Assembly (NCBI GenBank): GCA_025331445.1 | Contig: JAIWNE010000003.1 | Coordinates: 434,001 to 498,000, forward strand | Reading direction: 5' to 3' | Length of the DNA stretch: 64,000 bases | Origin: Blakeslea trispora | Taxonomy: Eukaryota; Mucoromycota; Mucoromycetes; Mucorales; Choanephoraceae | Position numbers and translations under genes: made by a program | Shown: positions 44,498 to 55,810 of the stretch, in pieces | Numbering within the stretch: position 1 is the stretch's first letter | Layout: each line of letters begins with the position of its first letter | Notes under the pieces: generated by a model | The model's database searches: none | Seen by the model: the letters and a program-made list of their open reading frames with translations, nothing else | What the model was told of the DNA's origin: nothing

Positions 44498-47200
44498 ATA
44501 TCTCAATCAAGCAATATCTGAAATGTCAAAAGGGCAGTTAAAAAAGAGATATACGATAGGCTAAATGTAGTCATAAGAAAAAAAGAAGCTGACTGAATGC
44601 TTGCTCAAGTTACACTCTCTTTTGTCCGAGATCGTCAACTGCCCAGTTAATTCTTCAAATGACTTGTGTTTGTTCAAGACTAGCTGTTTGAACGACACAA
44701 TGCAAAACGGTTACTTGGCCATTAAATGTATTTCCTAAGCCATGTAGTGCAACAAAAAGAAAGCTTGTTAAACATTGGCCTATTTAAGACTTGTTCAAGA
44801 TGTATGAATTGAGAATAAGATTGTCCCCCTCCCCAAGCATATATCAACACCATCAACAGATTGCCAATTATCTTAGCATACGTTTGTTTCCTCATCCACT
44901 GTGTATATGTTTCCAATAAAGATCTTATTTTTCGTTATCTACCTCATTTTTTGTTACAAGATTGTCTCATTTGATGTGTTATATTGTTATAGTTTCATTC
45001 GCTTCGAAGTTTTGTCGATTTAACAAATGAAAGAAATTTGCGCAGAGGATATCAAATCTCTAAAAGTAGTCTAACATACAATCATTTTTTCCCAAAAAAC
45101 AATATAGTTTTGTCTTAGGAAAGAGTAAATTTTGTCTATATATGGAGGAAATGGAAAAGTTCTCACTTTATTTAAGAGTATCAGATTTCGGATCACACTC
45201 TTAAATCGAGCGACTACTGTATCAGCACAAAAGAACACTAGTATACAGCAATAGTATCTCAACCCTGTAAATCAAACACAGCTAATCCTCACAATCAGAC
45301 AAGTAAATCCTTGGTGCTTCCAATTCCAAAAGTACAGCATATGTCTTTCTCTCAAGAGAAAAACCATCTTGACAGCTACCTCAGAGCCCAAACATAAAAA
45401 AAGAACAAGAAAACAAAGTTACACAGTGCTTGGATCCAGATCTTCATTGGAGACAACAATTCATCTCTCTTTCTTTTTTCTCAGAGTAAATCAAACGAGA
45501 TGTAGCCCTTTCATTCAAATGTTGTTATACAGCACTGATTTCTCTTTCTTTCTTTCTTTCTTTTCCTAACACCTGGCTCAAAGGAGTATCAGCATTTATT
45601 TGATGCTTTAGATTTGGCGGATAAGCCACCAATCAATACTTTGAAATTGAGTGTGTGTCTTCTCAAAAATACTCAATTACTGTAGTGACAAGCATGACTG
45701 GCTAACTTGGCTTGTCTTGTGTTGTTCGTTCCAACTATGCTTTGATTCTTTTTTGAACATAACGAGGTCTCGGCTAGAAGTACCTTTTTTTTTTTCCTTT
45801 TCTTTTCCTTTCTTGCTCCGCATAATTTCATGATTTTGGTGTTGGCTATGTGTTACTGCAATTGTAGAGGAGTTCTATATCCAAAGTCATTAGCTGCATA
45901 ATAAAGCAAGCTCTTTCATATTGTCAATTCCCCTTTACTCTCTATTGTATCAGCTATACAAAGAAAGAGAGAGAGAGAAAGAAAGAAAGAAAGAAGCCAA
46001 CAATACATGTTGAGTGATGTGCTACGTCATCATTGTGCTTATCATTATGATTGGTTTTGAGAAAATAGGGAGGAGAAGGCAATTTTCATATAGAGGAAAA
46101 AAAAAAAATTCGCCCTATTTTTTTTTTTCTTTTTCTCTTCAAGGGCAAGGTGATTCTTGCTATCGCACAGACTGAGGCAGCTCGTTACTGTTTCTTCAGT
46201 AATGCACAGTTGCAAGAGAGACAGGCGTGAATGACATCTTTTCGATAGACGCGTTGGCTGCTGTTATGTTTGAAAGGGTGCCCTCCTGATTTCGTAGCAG
46301 TGTTGGACTTTCTCTTTTGCTGATCTCTTTCTCCCTTCTCGCATGACTATTCTTTTGCTTTTTAGTCCCCTTCAGTGAGGGAGCAGTAGAGAATAAGAGA
46401 GCTAGGAGTTGGAGTTAAAGGGGAGGATACTCTCACTCAGGATGTGACAGCTTCACTTTTTTTCTTTCTTTCTTTCTTTTTCGTTAGAGAGAGTTAGAGG
46501 GAGAGAGAGAGGGTGATGCCTGGACGTATGCTGGCTACCCTAGTCAAGTGAGAGCTGTGGTTCTTTGAGCTATGGTTCTTTACTAGGCAGGTTCAGACGT
46601 GGATATTAGAAGCAATTCGGGGAGTGCTTATGGAAGATGAAGAGCGGGGAGGGTACCCCTAGCATACAAGTTATGTTTTCTTCATACGAAATATGACACT
46701 CTTTTTCCTTTCGAGTCTTTGACATATGCGACACTTTGAGGGTATTGGTTACCTTTGCTCTCATTGCTTGTCGTCAACCCCTAGGGATCCTCAGTAGGAC
46801 GTTGGTATGGTCTTCCCCTGTTTTACCTTACGAGGTCACTCAGGCGGTATCTCGCACCGTGAGCTAGAGAAGAGGGTAGATTGAAGTCAACCTCCACGAT
46901 TGGTTACCCTTGGAAACAGTTGTAATAAACTGGCTAATAGACTTCTAACATTATGTTGTTATAAATCCAATAAATAAACACTTGTTATAAAATCTTACTT
47001 TTCTTTTTGCTCGCTAAAGATGCATTTCTTGATCACTTAATTTTGTTGAATGAATAAAAGTTCAATCAATTCAGTAAATTGTGCCTACATTCAATAAGCA
47101 TTCTACTGACTGACACTAGGTTGCTCGATTACTGTTACTCTTATGTGATCAACCTGTCTAAATCTACTGCTTGATCAAACCTAATCTCTACCTGACTTGG
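44498..47200. other. Gene-free interval with purine/pyrimidine-rich tracts
   Basis: About 2.7 kb without a supportable gene. It contains GA-rich and CT-rich tracts (45961-46000, 46470-46515), a TTTC tandem run near 45541-45564 and a somewhat more GC-rich segment at about 46100-46930. I looked for 5S rRNA, U snRNA and tRNA signatures in the latter and found none. Confidence 0.45.
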
Positions 47201-47214
47201 ATGGAATGATGAAC

Positions 47215-48290
47215 ATCCTCTACACACTCTATTATGCTTATCAATTGCTTCATGATCCATCCTCAAGATTCATGCATATATTTCCAGCCCTTTATCTCTC
47301 TCATATAATAGTGCTTTAACAAGGTGTGCTTTTGTTTGAGAAGCACTCTACTGATCTCATACATGTTTGCATAGTCAAGGCTTATTCTTCTTACTTGATA
47401 GTATGTGCTACTCACAGTCCCCCCCCTTTTTTTTTCACTCAGTAATTGCATACAAGTTGATGAAATGCTCAGACAACATAGTAAAGAGGGTGCAACGATA
47501 ATTGGTAGTGAGCCTCTCATTTACTCTTACTCACTCACTCACTCACTCACTCTCACAGAAGGAAGATGGATCTTTCATTGCTTTACATGCTTCTCCACGT
47601 GATACATTCATTGTACTATTTCGGATAGGCAAGAATGGTTGAATCAAAGTATGTCATATCTGCTTTACATGCTCTTTCGTCCCCTCCCATAGACTCAGAT
47701 TAATCTGTACTCATTACAACATGTACAATACTATGATAGCCCTTTGTTGCTCTCATCAGTACATTTGATCACGGAATTGTATCCGTATCCGTATCCATAT
47801 CCATATTCATATCCGTATCCGGCATATTCACCAGGGCCGCAATCACATGCTGTCAAACTACTTGAACAAAAGTCTTCCTCATCACTTGGCTGTGCTGCAT
47901 CTTCCTCATATGCTCCTCACACTGCTATATTTGTCACGCTGTTTCTGATCCTCGTCTTTCTCCTCCACCGCATTTGATAGATAATTGTACATAGATGCAG
48001 GGTAACGCAGGCAGAGTTCAATACAAGTCAAGAGCATATGATTGAATGTGCTATACTGTGGCGCTATGTTGATCATCGACGAATTGGCAGATAATTTTAT
48101 ACTGAGATGATACGGCCATCCTTTGGACCATCCTTTGGACCATCTATCAACTTCCTCTTCCTCTCTTTCTCCATCGTGCAATGCAATACAACAGAATACT
48201 GTATCGCTCGTTGTACCGGCTATCTCTATCTTCTTTTTCGTCTTCTTTTTCCTCTGCTCTTTCTCCACTTGTTTCTTGAGCAACCTCGAT
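47215..48290 (-). CDS. Unresolved multi-exon or decaying gene with a Gly-Tyr repeat
   Basis: The minus strand carries long protein-like stretches. 48283-47910 encodes a basic start (KKQVEKEQRKKKTKKKIEIA) and then INIAPQYSTFNHMLLTCIEL and SMYNYLSNAVEEKDEDQKQR. A frame change near 47912 leads to EDAAQPSDEEDFCSSSLTAC and a repeat GYGYEYGYGYGYGY at about 47765-47815. Further pieces lie near 47690-47600, and 47400-47205 reads YYQVRRISLDYANMYEISRV. No clean splice path was found, so this is either a gene with several introns or a relic. The plus strand is also open in places, which weakens the call. The family is unknown. Confidence 0.35.
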
Positions 48291-48687
48291 CCAATCCTTC
48301 ATTCTGCAGCTTGACCCTCAACTCTCTGATGCTGTATGCTTGCTGACTAAACACGCTATTCCTGTTACTGAGAGTCTGTCTATCTTCCGTGTCTATCTTC
48401 TGTGTCTAAGCCTCCAATCAACACTCAGGCTTACCAGCTAAAAGTAGATGTTGCACCGGCTAAAAGAAGGAAGGAAAGAAAGAAAGAAAAAAAAGGGGGC
48501 CGTGGAATAGATTGCAACCGATACCTTGGTGATTGAACAACAACAGCCAAAATATAAAGTATGCTTGTAGGTACCTCTATTTCGAGTCACTGTCTAAACA
48601 ATAAACCAAACGAAGCAAAATGCAATAAAAAGCATAGCTCTCTTTCCATTCAATCACTCTACATCTGTCAATACAAGTTACCGGTTC

Positions 48688-48734
<47 letters not shown>

Positions 48735-50323
48735 CTTTTGGCACTAATCAGTTGTTCTACGCGTTCTTGTTTTGCATCTCGGTATATTTCAACAGTGATA
48801 GTGTTGGTGATAATAGTCGGCACTGACAACGATGAATTTCAACAAATACAATGAAATCTAAAATAATAAAAATCCAAAATCTCTTGAATCGGGTTCGCTG
48901 TTTAAAATCCTTGGTTCCCCTTCCATTTTGTGTCACGCTTGACTCGCATGGATTGGAATAGAGCAGGCCAGACTTTGCAATCAGTCTGGATAGCCCCCAT
49001 TTGCTAGACATGAGAGAGTAAACAAACTAGACTGTGGATATCAATGTTGTAGTGAACTTTATGGATATACACTGACTTTGTTTGGCTGGTTGGATAGATA
49101 AAGCTAGATACAATGCTGATACAATGTCAAAATAAGAAAGATTGATCAAAGAACTTGATCTGAAAAAAAAAAGGTACTGAAAAGTGTTTGCATTGGCATC
49201 TATCAAATGAACAAATTTCAATATGAATGGCTTTTTCATCACGCACGTCTCTATACAAAAGACTGTAACAAAGTACTGTTAATGCCTACAGCTTGATCTA
49301 TTCGCATTACAGTCTTGAGACTGTCCTCATTTAAACCACAGAAATGAATATAGACGACACTGTAAAAGCTATCCTCAACAAATTACTGAATTGAAGGGAA
49401 GAAAAAGAAAAAGAAGCATATTTTGTTATTTTATTGATTTTCATTTTTGAATCTTTAAAAGAAACAAAAGAGCACTTCGATTTGTTGACAAGATCTGTTT
49501 CATTGAGGGTAAATGCTATCGCTTTTTTCTTTGCCAAATCAAACATACCAGGCGAAACCATTGCAAATACAATATTTCTCATTATTTTGTAACTGGCAAA
49601 GTATGAAATAGTATGAATGATTGACAACAAGCATCTTGGGCTGTAAATATCGTACAAGATGCAGAATAACAGTCTAAAAGCAGACAGGGAATGTGTCTCT
49701 TGAGATCTCTTTATTTGGAAAGCGGAGATGGGAAGCTCATGAGGAAAAGGCCTTTTTTTTTTTTATTTTTGCTTAGTTGCCACTTTGACCAGAGTGACAA
49801 GGTAGACTCAAAGAAAGATAAAGCGAAAGAGAAAGACAGAAATTCAAGCAAAAGTAAAGACAGTTGTAATAACTTGTGATGTCTGTAAGTATTATTGTGG
49901 AACAAGATAGAAAATAGACTTTTTATTTAGGTGAAGAGAAAAAGTGTTAAACACAATAAAAAACTCTTCTTAAAGCAATCTGAGAAGGTATATGGTGGTT
50001 CAGATGCGGTAAATACTGTCAAGATACAGTTGGATAGGCACATTTGGATAGGCACATTTGGAAGCAGAGATGGAAGCAGAAATAGAGACAGAATCAGAGA
50101 CAGAAGCAGGGACCCAGCAAGGCATCAGTAAAGGCAAGTCTTGAGTTGTTTAGTAATAGAGTCACCTCCAACAACAAAGCAAGACAAGAAAAGTAAGAAC
50201 GCAGAGGGTAAGCCTTCCTTGACTTACTTTTTTGAATAAGCCAAAGAAGACTCAGTTCTGTTCGCACTATCCCAAATCCTTAGCAAACCCCATACCAGTC
50301 AACTAACGAGGAATAGTACAAGT
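48291..50323. other. Gene-poor interval with simple repeats
   Basis: Contains a CT microsatellite at 48692-48730, a TTGGATAGGCACA duplication near 50029-50057, and purine-rich frames at 49770-50130 that give lysine/arginine/aspartate-rich peptides by composition. No gene is supported. Confidence 0.45.
48692..48730 (+). repeat. (CT)n microsatellite
   Basis: About 19 uninterrupted CT dinucleotides in intergenic DNA. Length is likely polymorphic. Confidence 0.9.
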
Positions 50324-50464
50324 ATGTCTGTACCCGCTTCCTCTGCCCAGATCCCTACAGAACACGCTCATAGTGTTAACAGATCAGGCGGCGTAATTGC
50401 CCTCAGTCATTCCGACTTCAGTCCCAATACTAGAAAACGAGGGTCGTTCGCGAAAATGGACTAG
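50324..50464 (+). CDS. Small ORF (46 aa), unrecognised
   Basis: An ATG opens a 46-codon frame reading MSVPASSAQIPTEHAHSVNR and ending NTRKRGSFAKMD, in a segment that is visibly more GC-rich than its surroundings. There is no signal peptide or domain. A following frame (LYIGSGKAASVFVLTPHQ) is open to about 50540. It may be an exon fragment or a remnant of a mobile element. Weak support. Confidence 0.25.
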   Translation: MSVPASSAQIPTEHAHSVNRSGGVIALSHSDFSPNTRKRGSFAKMD

Positions 50465-51633
50465 ATTCCGGTCGTAAGCCACTTTATATAGGATCAGGAA
50501 AGGCAGCATCAGTCTTTGTCCTTACCCCCCATCAAGCTTGAAGTAGAGGCAGAAGCACCAAGAGAAGAAGAGAGAGAGCAGAGAGAGGCAGAGAGGACGC
50601 GTAAAAAGGATTTGTAAAGAGTTTGAAAGCATTTGTAGTTTTGTAGTTTTGTAGTTTTGTAGTTTTGTAGTTTTGTAGTTTTGTAGATGGAAAGGCACGC
50701 GTATTTTCTTCTTTTTTATAGATAACGTTTTTTTTTTTTTTTGCTCTTGGTGCAATAATAGACTTGCGTAGATTGCAAATTTTTAGGCTATGCACGACAA
50801 AGCAAGTTAGATAAGAGCATTATTAAAGAAGAGTATGTTGTTATTTGCCTTTGAGGTTGTCTGGGTGACAAAGTTTCAAGATGTAGTTGAGATGACTTTG
50901 ATAAAGCTAGAGAAAAAGAGGGAGAAAATGATCATTACGTTCTGTTTACTTCAAATACACGCTAAAAAAAACCAGTCATCCAATCAGAGCCTGTCATTTC
51001 TATTATATCTATCCTATCAGTAAACAAAAAAAAACATGTGATAACCAATAGGATCAGTAAATTAGAGGGCGTTGAGAAGTAAACAAACTAAGAGATGCCA
51101 TGCTATTTCATGCCGACATTCACTCTCCTGTATTTTTGATTGTGACAGCCAAATTCCTCTTTAATTTACAGTGATACTTGTCCAACAAGTCAGATAAGCC
51201 TAAAAGATGGCATTCGAGAAAAGACGAAGAAGAGTGAAGAATGAGCAAGTATTGCTGTCATCTAAACAAAATAATAACAAGCAGTTTCATTTGTACTCAT
51301 TTGGGTTGAAAAGGCTATATATATAATTCCACAGAAGCTATCAAGCAGATGAAGCCACTCGTTCCTTTAATGGTACATTAGTCGCTTGATTTGAGTGTGT
51401 AGTCTACTTGAGTGAGATTTTATTGACTTCTTCTTTCAGCCAAAATATCAGTTTCTTTATCCTCAGTGCTTCTTCTCTACCCTTTTACTTGCTTTGACAC
51501 TGAAACAAGGTAACATTAACAGGCCGTTTAACAATTCTACTTTCTTGATATCAGCAATTTCTTTTTCACACAAGCTTATTGCTTTCCTCCATAACCAGTC
51601 TTATTTGATAGACGACCTTTAGTATTGTAGGAG
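50465..51633. other. Intergenic interval with one minisatellite
   Basis: Holds the 8-bp tandem repeat at 50632-50686 and AT-rich DNA. No coding tract is supported. Confidence 0.45.
50632..50686 (+). repeat. 8-bp tandem repeat (TTTTGTAG), about 7 copies
   Basis: Seven head-to-tail copies of TTTTGTAG, the first missing one T, with no mismatch otherwise. It lies in intergenic DNA. Confidence 0.9.
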
Positions 51634-51819
51634 CTAATCGGATACATCATCATCTTCCTCAGGCAAATTGATGGAGCTTAAAGGCGTGATTCTTGTCGCA
51701 TGACCTGCTGGTGGATCGCAGAGAATCATAGTGGATTTGGTTTCTAAATAAATAAATTTGATCATTAGCAAAAAGAGGAGAAAGGAACGATACTGCAATT
51801 GTAAGCTTTTATTAACCAT
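51634..51819 (-). CDS. Possible terminal exon or small ORF, unrecognised
   Basis: The minus strand reads a protein-like acidic end, ETKSTMILCDPPAGHATRIT then LSSINLPEEDDDVSD and stop TAG. A TTTATTTAG acceptor lies directly before ETKS, so this may be a last exon. Read from an ATG at 51819 it would be 61 residues with a hydrophobic middle. No upstream exon was found and no family recognised. The flank 51820-52265 is AT-rich; a 31-codon frame at about 51860-51952 (plus) is the only other item. Confidence 0.28.
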   Translation of the reverse strand: MVNKSLQLQYRSFLLFLLMIKFIYLETKSTMILCDPPAGHATRITPLSSINLPEEDDDVSD

Positions 51820-52265
51820 ACTTAGATGACCAATAACAATAAACTTATGAATTGAGCTATGGGCTGCTCTTTAAAAACTGTACATCATATCTTTCAAGAC
51901 TTTTGCTATTTCAAACGAGCCTATCGTAGAGCTATTTGGTATCATAGTTGAAGCGTTCACACTCACAGCATCCACACTAAACTTTTTTTTTTTTTTGCTC
52001 CAGACTGTTTTCTGTTGGTGCTTTCATGTATTTATTTAGTTTATCAAGAGTTTGAGCCAGAAAATTATTAGCATCTATGTTCTACTTGAGAAAAAGGAAA
52101 ACCAAATGGACCTCATCCACTGCTTATTTTTTCATGCAATCTCGAATAAACCCAAATAAATAATTTTCAAACATTTAAATCCCGGGCTTGAGGCAGAGGG
52201 CAGAGAGAGAGAGAAAAGGGGCGGGACCAAACCACTCAGGTTATATCGTGTTGTTCATTGTTATA

Positions 52266-54305
52266 ATGACAAGTAGTCTCACCAAATTCGATACAGATCA
52301 CGAAGATTTGATTCACGATGTCTCTTACGACTTTTATGGAAAGCGGCTTGTCACTTGCTCATCCGATCAGCGCCTTAAAGTGTGGGATTTTATTGAGAGA
52401 TTAGATGCCTCGGTTTGGGAACTCAACGATGCTTGGAAAGCACACGACTCATCTATCCTGAAAGCTGTTTGGGCTAGACCAGAATATGGTCAAGTGATTG
52501 CGAGTTGCTCATTTGATCGTCAAGTAAAGATTTGGGAAGAACAATTAGTAGGTAAAGAAATATATATATATATATGTATGCTTGTGTCTGGGTATGCCAG
52601 TAAACTCATGTGTTCAACAGAACCAAGAAATAGCCAGAAAAGATGGGCAGAACGATTTAGATTGGTGGAATCTAGAGGAGCTGTTTTAGATATTGCTTTT
52701 TCACCATCGCAAAATCTGCTTCGATTGGCGACTTGTTCTTCAGACGGCATTGTTCGCATTTATGAGGCATTAGAGCCAACAAACTTGGCCCAATGGTCTC
52801 AAATGGAAGAATTCGAAGTTTCCAGTCACCAAAATGGTTCAAACGATCACAAAGGTACACCTTCTGGTATTAGTCAACTTCGACAACAGCCGCAACAACA
52901 GCAATCACAACAACAACAACAACAGCAGCAGCAACAACAACAACAACAACAACAACAGCAACAACCACAGCAATTACAGCCTTTAAAGCAATTGTCTTTG
53001 TTACAAGCACAGCTATCTCAAGCTCAGCAGCAATCTTCACAAAAAGCTTCACAACAGACTCTGCAACAACAAGCCTCATCACAAATGCAATTGCCTTTGT
53101 CGCAACAACAATCAATACCAATTCATCCATCTCAATCAACTCAACAGAGCAATCTGTCTCAAGCCTTACAGCCTTCTCAAGCTCAACAATCCCAACAGGG
53201 TCAACTGCAGCAAGTGCAGCAACAACCTTTAGATAACTTTTATCAATCCAATACCCAACAACTGCAGCAACAACTACAGCAACAACAACAACAACAATTG
53301 CAGCAGCAACCACAACAGCAACAGCAGTTACAGCAACAACCACAAACACAACAACCATTGCTTCAATCACAAGCACAACAACAACAGCAGCTATCGCTTC
53401 AACCGCAACAATCCACTCAATTGCCCTACACTGCAGCACAGACTTCACTTATCAATCATGCTTTTGGACAACCATCTCACACAAATAGTACAAGCTCAAG
53501 TGCAAGTTCAACTACAAGCCATGACGTGACCACACCTGGTGTATCAGAAGTTTCAGCATTGACAAATATAGGCATCTCAAATGCCGCTAACCCTTCTGCT
53601 GCAGCTGTTCCTGTAACAGGCTCTGATGGTATCTCTACTGTTGCTACGGCTACCGGTACAAACACTACAACTAACCAAGGAGCAGGACAAGGGGTCTCGC
53701 CTGGCTCCTCAGCTAACATAAGTCAAACAGCAGCTGCAAATCATACGCATCGTCTGATTGATGCTGACAGTGGCTATTGCCTTGACTGGTGTCCTAATCG
53801 TTCATCTACAGCTATGATGGTGATTGGTTTAGGCAAAGAAATTGGTGCTAGAATCTTCAAGCATGACGGTCATAATCGATGGATACCAGCAGAGTTTTTG
53901 CCTGGTCATACTGATTTAGTGCATGATGTTAGTTGGGCTCCTAATATGGCTAGATCTTATCAACTGATCGCTACTGCTTGCAAGGATAACATGGTACGTA
54001 TCTTTAAACTGACTGAGCAGACAGTATCAGTACAAAAGCCTCAGCAATCTGTTCAGCGAGGAAGATCTGCCTTCTCACCTGCAGGTACACCTACACAGAA
54101 TGCAAACGCTAAAGTGTTTCAAATTGAAATGATTGCTTGTTTTGACGATCATAAAGCGGAAGTGTGGCGAGTAGAATGGAATGTGACGGGCACCATTTTA
54201 TCATCTTCCGGTGATGATGGTCGACTACGTCTTTGGACAACTGGTTATGATGGACAATGGAGACAAATGGCTTCTATTGCTGCTAATTCACAAATACCAA
54301 ACTAA
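52266..54305 (+). CDS. SEH1: Nucleoporin Seh1 (WD40) with large Q-rich insertion
   Basis: WD40 subunit of the Nup84/Nup107 coat of the nuclear pore and of the SEA/GATOR2 complex. Exons 52266-52551 and 52621-54305 give 656 residues, almost twice the usual 350. The family start is clear (FDTDHEDLIHDVSYDFYGKR, then CSSDQRLKVWD and ASCSFDRQVKIWEE). A further blade contains LRLATCSSDGIVRIYEAL. The C-terminal blades are HTDLVHDVSWAPNMARSYQL and VWRVEWNVTGTILSSSGDDG. Between them, residues about 180-466, lies a glutamine-rich then S/T/A-rich insert. The ATG at 52266 is chosen over the in-frame ATG-like start at 52188 because homology begins here. The 69-nt intron has no in-frame stop, so retention would keep the frame. 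Confidence 0.88.
   Translation: MTSSLTKFDTDHEDLIHDVSYDFYGKRLVTCSSDQRLKVWDFIERLDASVWELNDAWKAHDSSILKAVWARPEYGQVIASCSFDRQVKIWEEQLVGKEIYIYICMLVSGYASKLMCSTEPRNSQKRWAERFRLVESRGAVLDIAFSPSQNLLRLATCSSDGIVRIYEALEPTNLAQWSQMEEFEVSSHQNGSNDHKGTPSGISQLRQQPQQQQSQQQQQQQQQQQQQQQQQQQPQQLQPLKQLSLLQAQLSQAQQQSSQKASQQTLQQQASSQMQLPLSQQQSIPIHPSQSTQQSNLSQALQPSQAQQSQQGQLQQVQQQPLDNFYQSNTQQLQQQLQQQQQQQLQQQPQQQQQLQQQPQTQQPLLQSQAQQQQQLSLQPQQSTQLPYTAAQTSLINHAFGQPSHTNSTSSSASSTTSHDVTTPGVSEVSALTNIGISNAANPSAAAVPVTGSDGISTVATATGTNTTTNQGAGQGVSPGSSANISQTAAANHTHRLIDADSGYCLDWCPNRSSTAMMVIGLGKEIGARIFKHDGHNRWIPAEFLPGHTDLVHDVSWAPNMARSYQLIATACKDNMVRIFKLTEQTVSVQKPQQSVQRGRSAFSPAGTPTQNANAKVFQIEMIACFDDHKAEVWRVEWNVTGTILSSSGDDGRLRLWTTGYDGQWRQMASIAANSQIPN
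52880..53435 (+). repeat. CAA/CAG-rich tract encoding the Q-rich insert of Seh1
   Basis: A roughly 550-nt stretch dominated by CAA and CAG codons with scattered P, S and L codons, including one nearly pure run at 52886-52970. It sits in frame between two propeller blades. Confidence 0.85.
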
Positions 54306-54385
54306 ACTACATATACACAATTTTTTTTTATTCTATAACGCTTTTCTAACAAGACAAATAAATAACAAGGATTAAGATCTCTCTA

Positions 54386-55810
54386 TCATTGATGCTTCAT
54401 GATTTCATGGTATAATAATCGATTCCATTCATCTACTGGACCAGGAATACAAGTATGTAAGCAATCAACATCAGGTTTTGAATGAGCATCTCCTCTTTGA
54501 TTTGATAGACCAGCGATATCAAACACACCAAAACGCGAATCCTTTTCTACAGACGCCAATAACTCTTCCCAAATCTGGTCAAACTTTTCAAACAAATGCC
54601 ATTCGTATTCGCCTGTTTGACCTGTGGGCGCTATAGGGTTGGTTTGAGGCTCCGGAAATTGAGAGCATCTAGCATGACCATAAGGTGTTGTTCTAATCCA
54701 TACTTTTTGATGTGATTTAACATTCTCTTTCAAATAGACCAATACATTAGCCATTGCTTTTTTAAAGGCATCTAACAGCTCTTTTTCAGAGACATTGGGT
54801 CCCCAGTGTAAGTTAGGATGCCAATGTGGTCCCTAATTTCTTTTTTCTTTTAGAATTTAAAATTTATGCTTTGCTGTTTTTTTTAACATACCGTATTTAT
54901 CACAACATAATCGAATTCGGACAAGGCATGAACCCTACATTTAATCCTTTTTTTTAAAACTACCTTCATCAATATATGGAATAAATCAAGACAATCTTAC
55001 CATGGATAATTCTCGCCACTTCCTAATTGTTTACCCACAGGCTCAAAAGGGCTAATGACCTTGAAATCATCCAATCGAAGCAGATAATCAGAACGAATAT
55101 AAGCCATAGCAGCAGTCTCCTTATTTTCGGGGGCAAGTTGATTTACTTTGATTTTACTGTTTCCACCATTCAAATCTCCTTTTGTTGGATGTCTGTTTGG
55201 TAGATGCTCTCCTAACAAACACCCAAGACTTTCAAACTGTAGCTGTGTAATAGAATCACCCACAAACAAGATAGGATGGGCAGTAAGATGATCTGCTAAT
55301 CGTTTGGGGTTCATTTCCAATATATCACAAGAGTTTGGCTCCCATTTATAGTCCATGCTATCCCATAGGAACACACACACAAAAAAAAAAAGAATCAGTC
55401 CATGTTTTCATTATTTTCTCTCCTTAAAATTGAAATAGAGAGGAGAGAGAAACTAGATAGGGATATACTTACATTTGCTTGGCTCGAACTAGTTCGTTTT
55501 GGCGAGGTCTTCGAAAGCATCGATGAGCAAATTTCTTCAAGCAGTGATAGCCAGCAACATGTGCGATATCTGTTGCTGTGAAGGGTGTCTCTAATGATAA
55601 TGGACTATGGATCCAGCGACCAGAATTAAACGTCTTTGGTGTGCAAAGTGGCCTTGTCTCATTTAACTCGCTTGTAATTATTTCAGACGGTAAATTTGAA
55701 AAAGCAGTATGCTGATTATATACAGTGATCCAAAGAGCAAGACAACCAAAAATGGAAATTACATAGATCAACCTTGATTTTTCTTTTTGTGAGTTTGAAG
55801 CATCCAGCAT
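54386..55810 (-). CDS. Type II membrane PC-esterase (TBL/Cas1-like SGNH acyltransferase family)
   Basis: Exons 55810-55473, 55357-55001, 54934-54892 and 54832-54386 give 394 residues. A single hydrophobic anchor at about 13-31 (RLIYVISIFGCLALWITVY) follows a short basic cytosolic end, giving a Golgi-type type II topology. The luminal part has the PC-esterase layout: WEPNSCDI, the GDS motif with FVGDSITQLQFESLG (Ser about 148), and the C-terminal DxxH motif in DVDCLHTCIPGPVDEWN. Relatives O-acetylate wall polysaccharides or glycans (plant TBL proteins, fungal Cas1). The acceptor here is unknown; a cell-wall polymer is a reasonable inference. All splice phases match. Confidence 0.8.

Noticed and set aside
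46100..46930. More GC-rich non-coding segment considered as a 5S rRNA, snRNA or other RNA gene
   Set aside because: No 5S internal control region, no U1/U2/U4/U5/U6 signature and no tRNA A/B boxes could be found.
49770..50131. Lysine/arginine/aspartate-rich frames that look like a nuclear SR-type protein
   Set aside because: The region is purine-rich simple sequence; the charged composition follows from that and no start, domain or splice logic supports a gene.
52870..53448. Minus-strand 192-codon valine/alanine-rich ORF opposite SEH1
   Set aside because: It is the antisense reading of CAA/CAG repeats; composition explains it. The same applies to the frames opposite EDC3 at 20032-21040.
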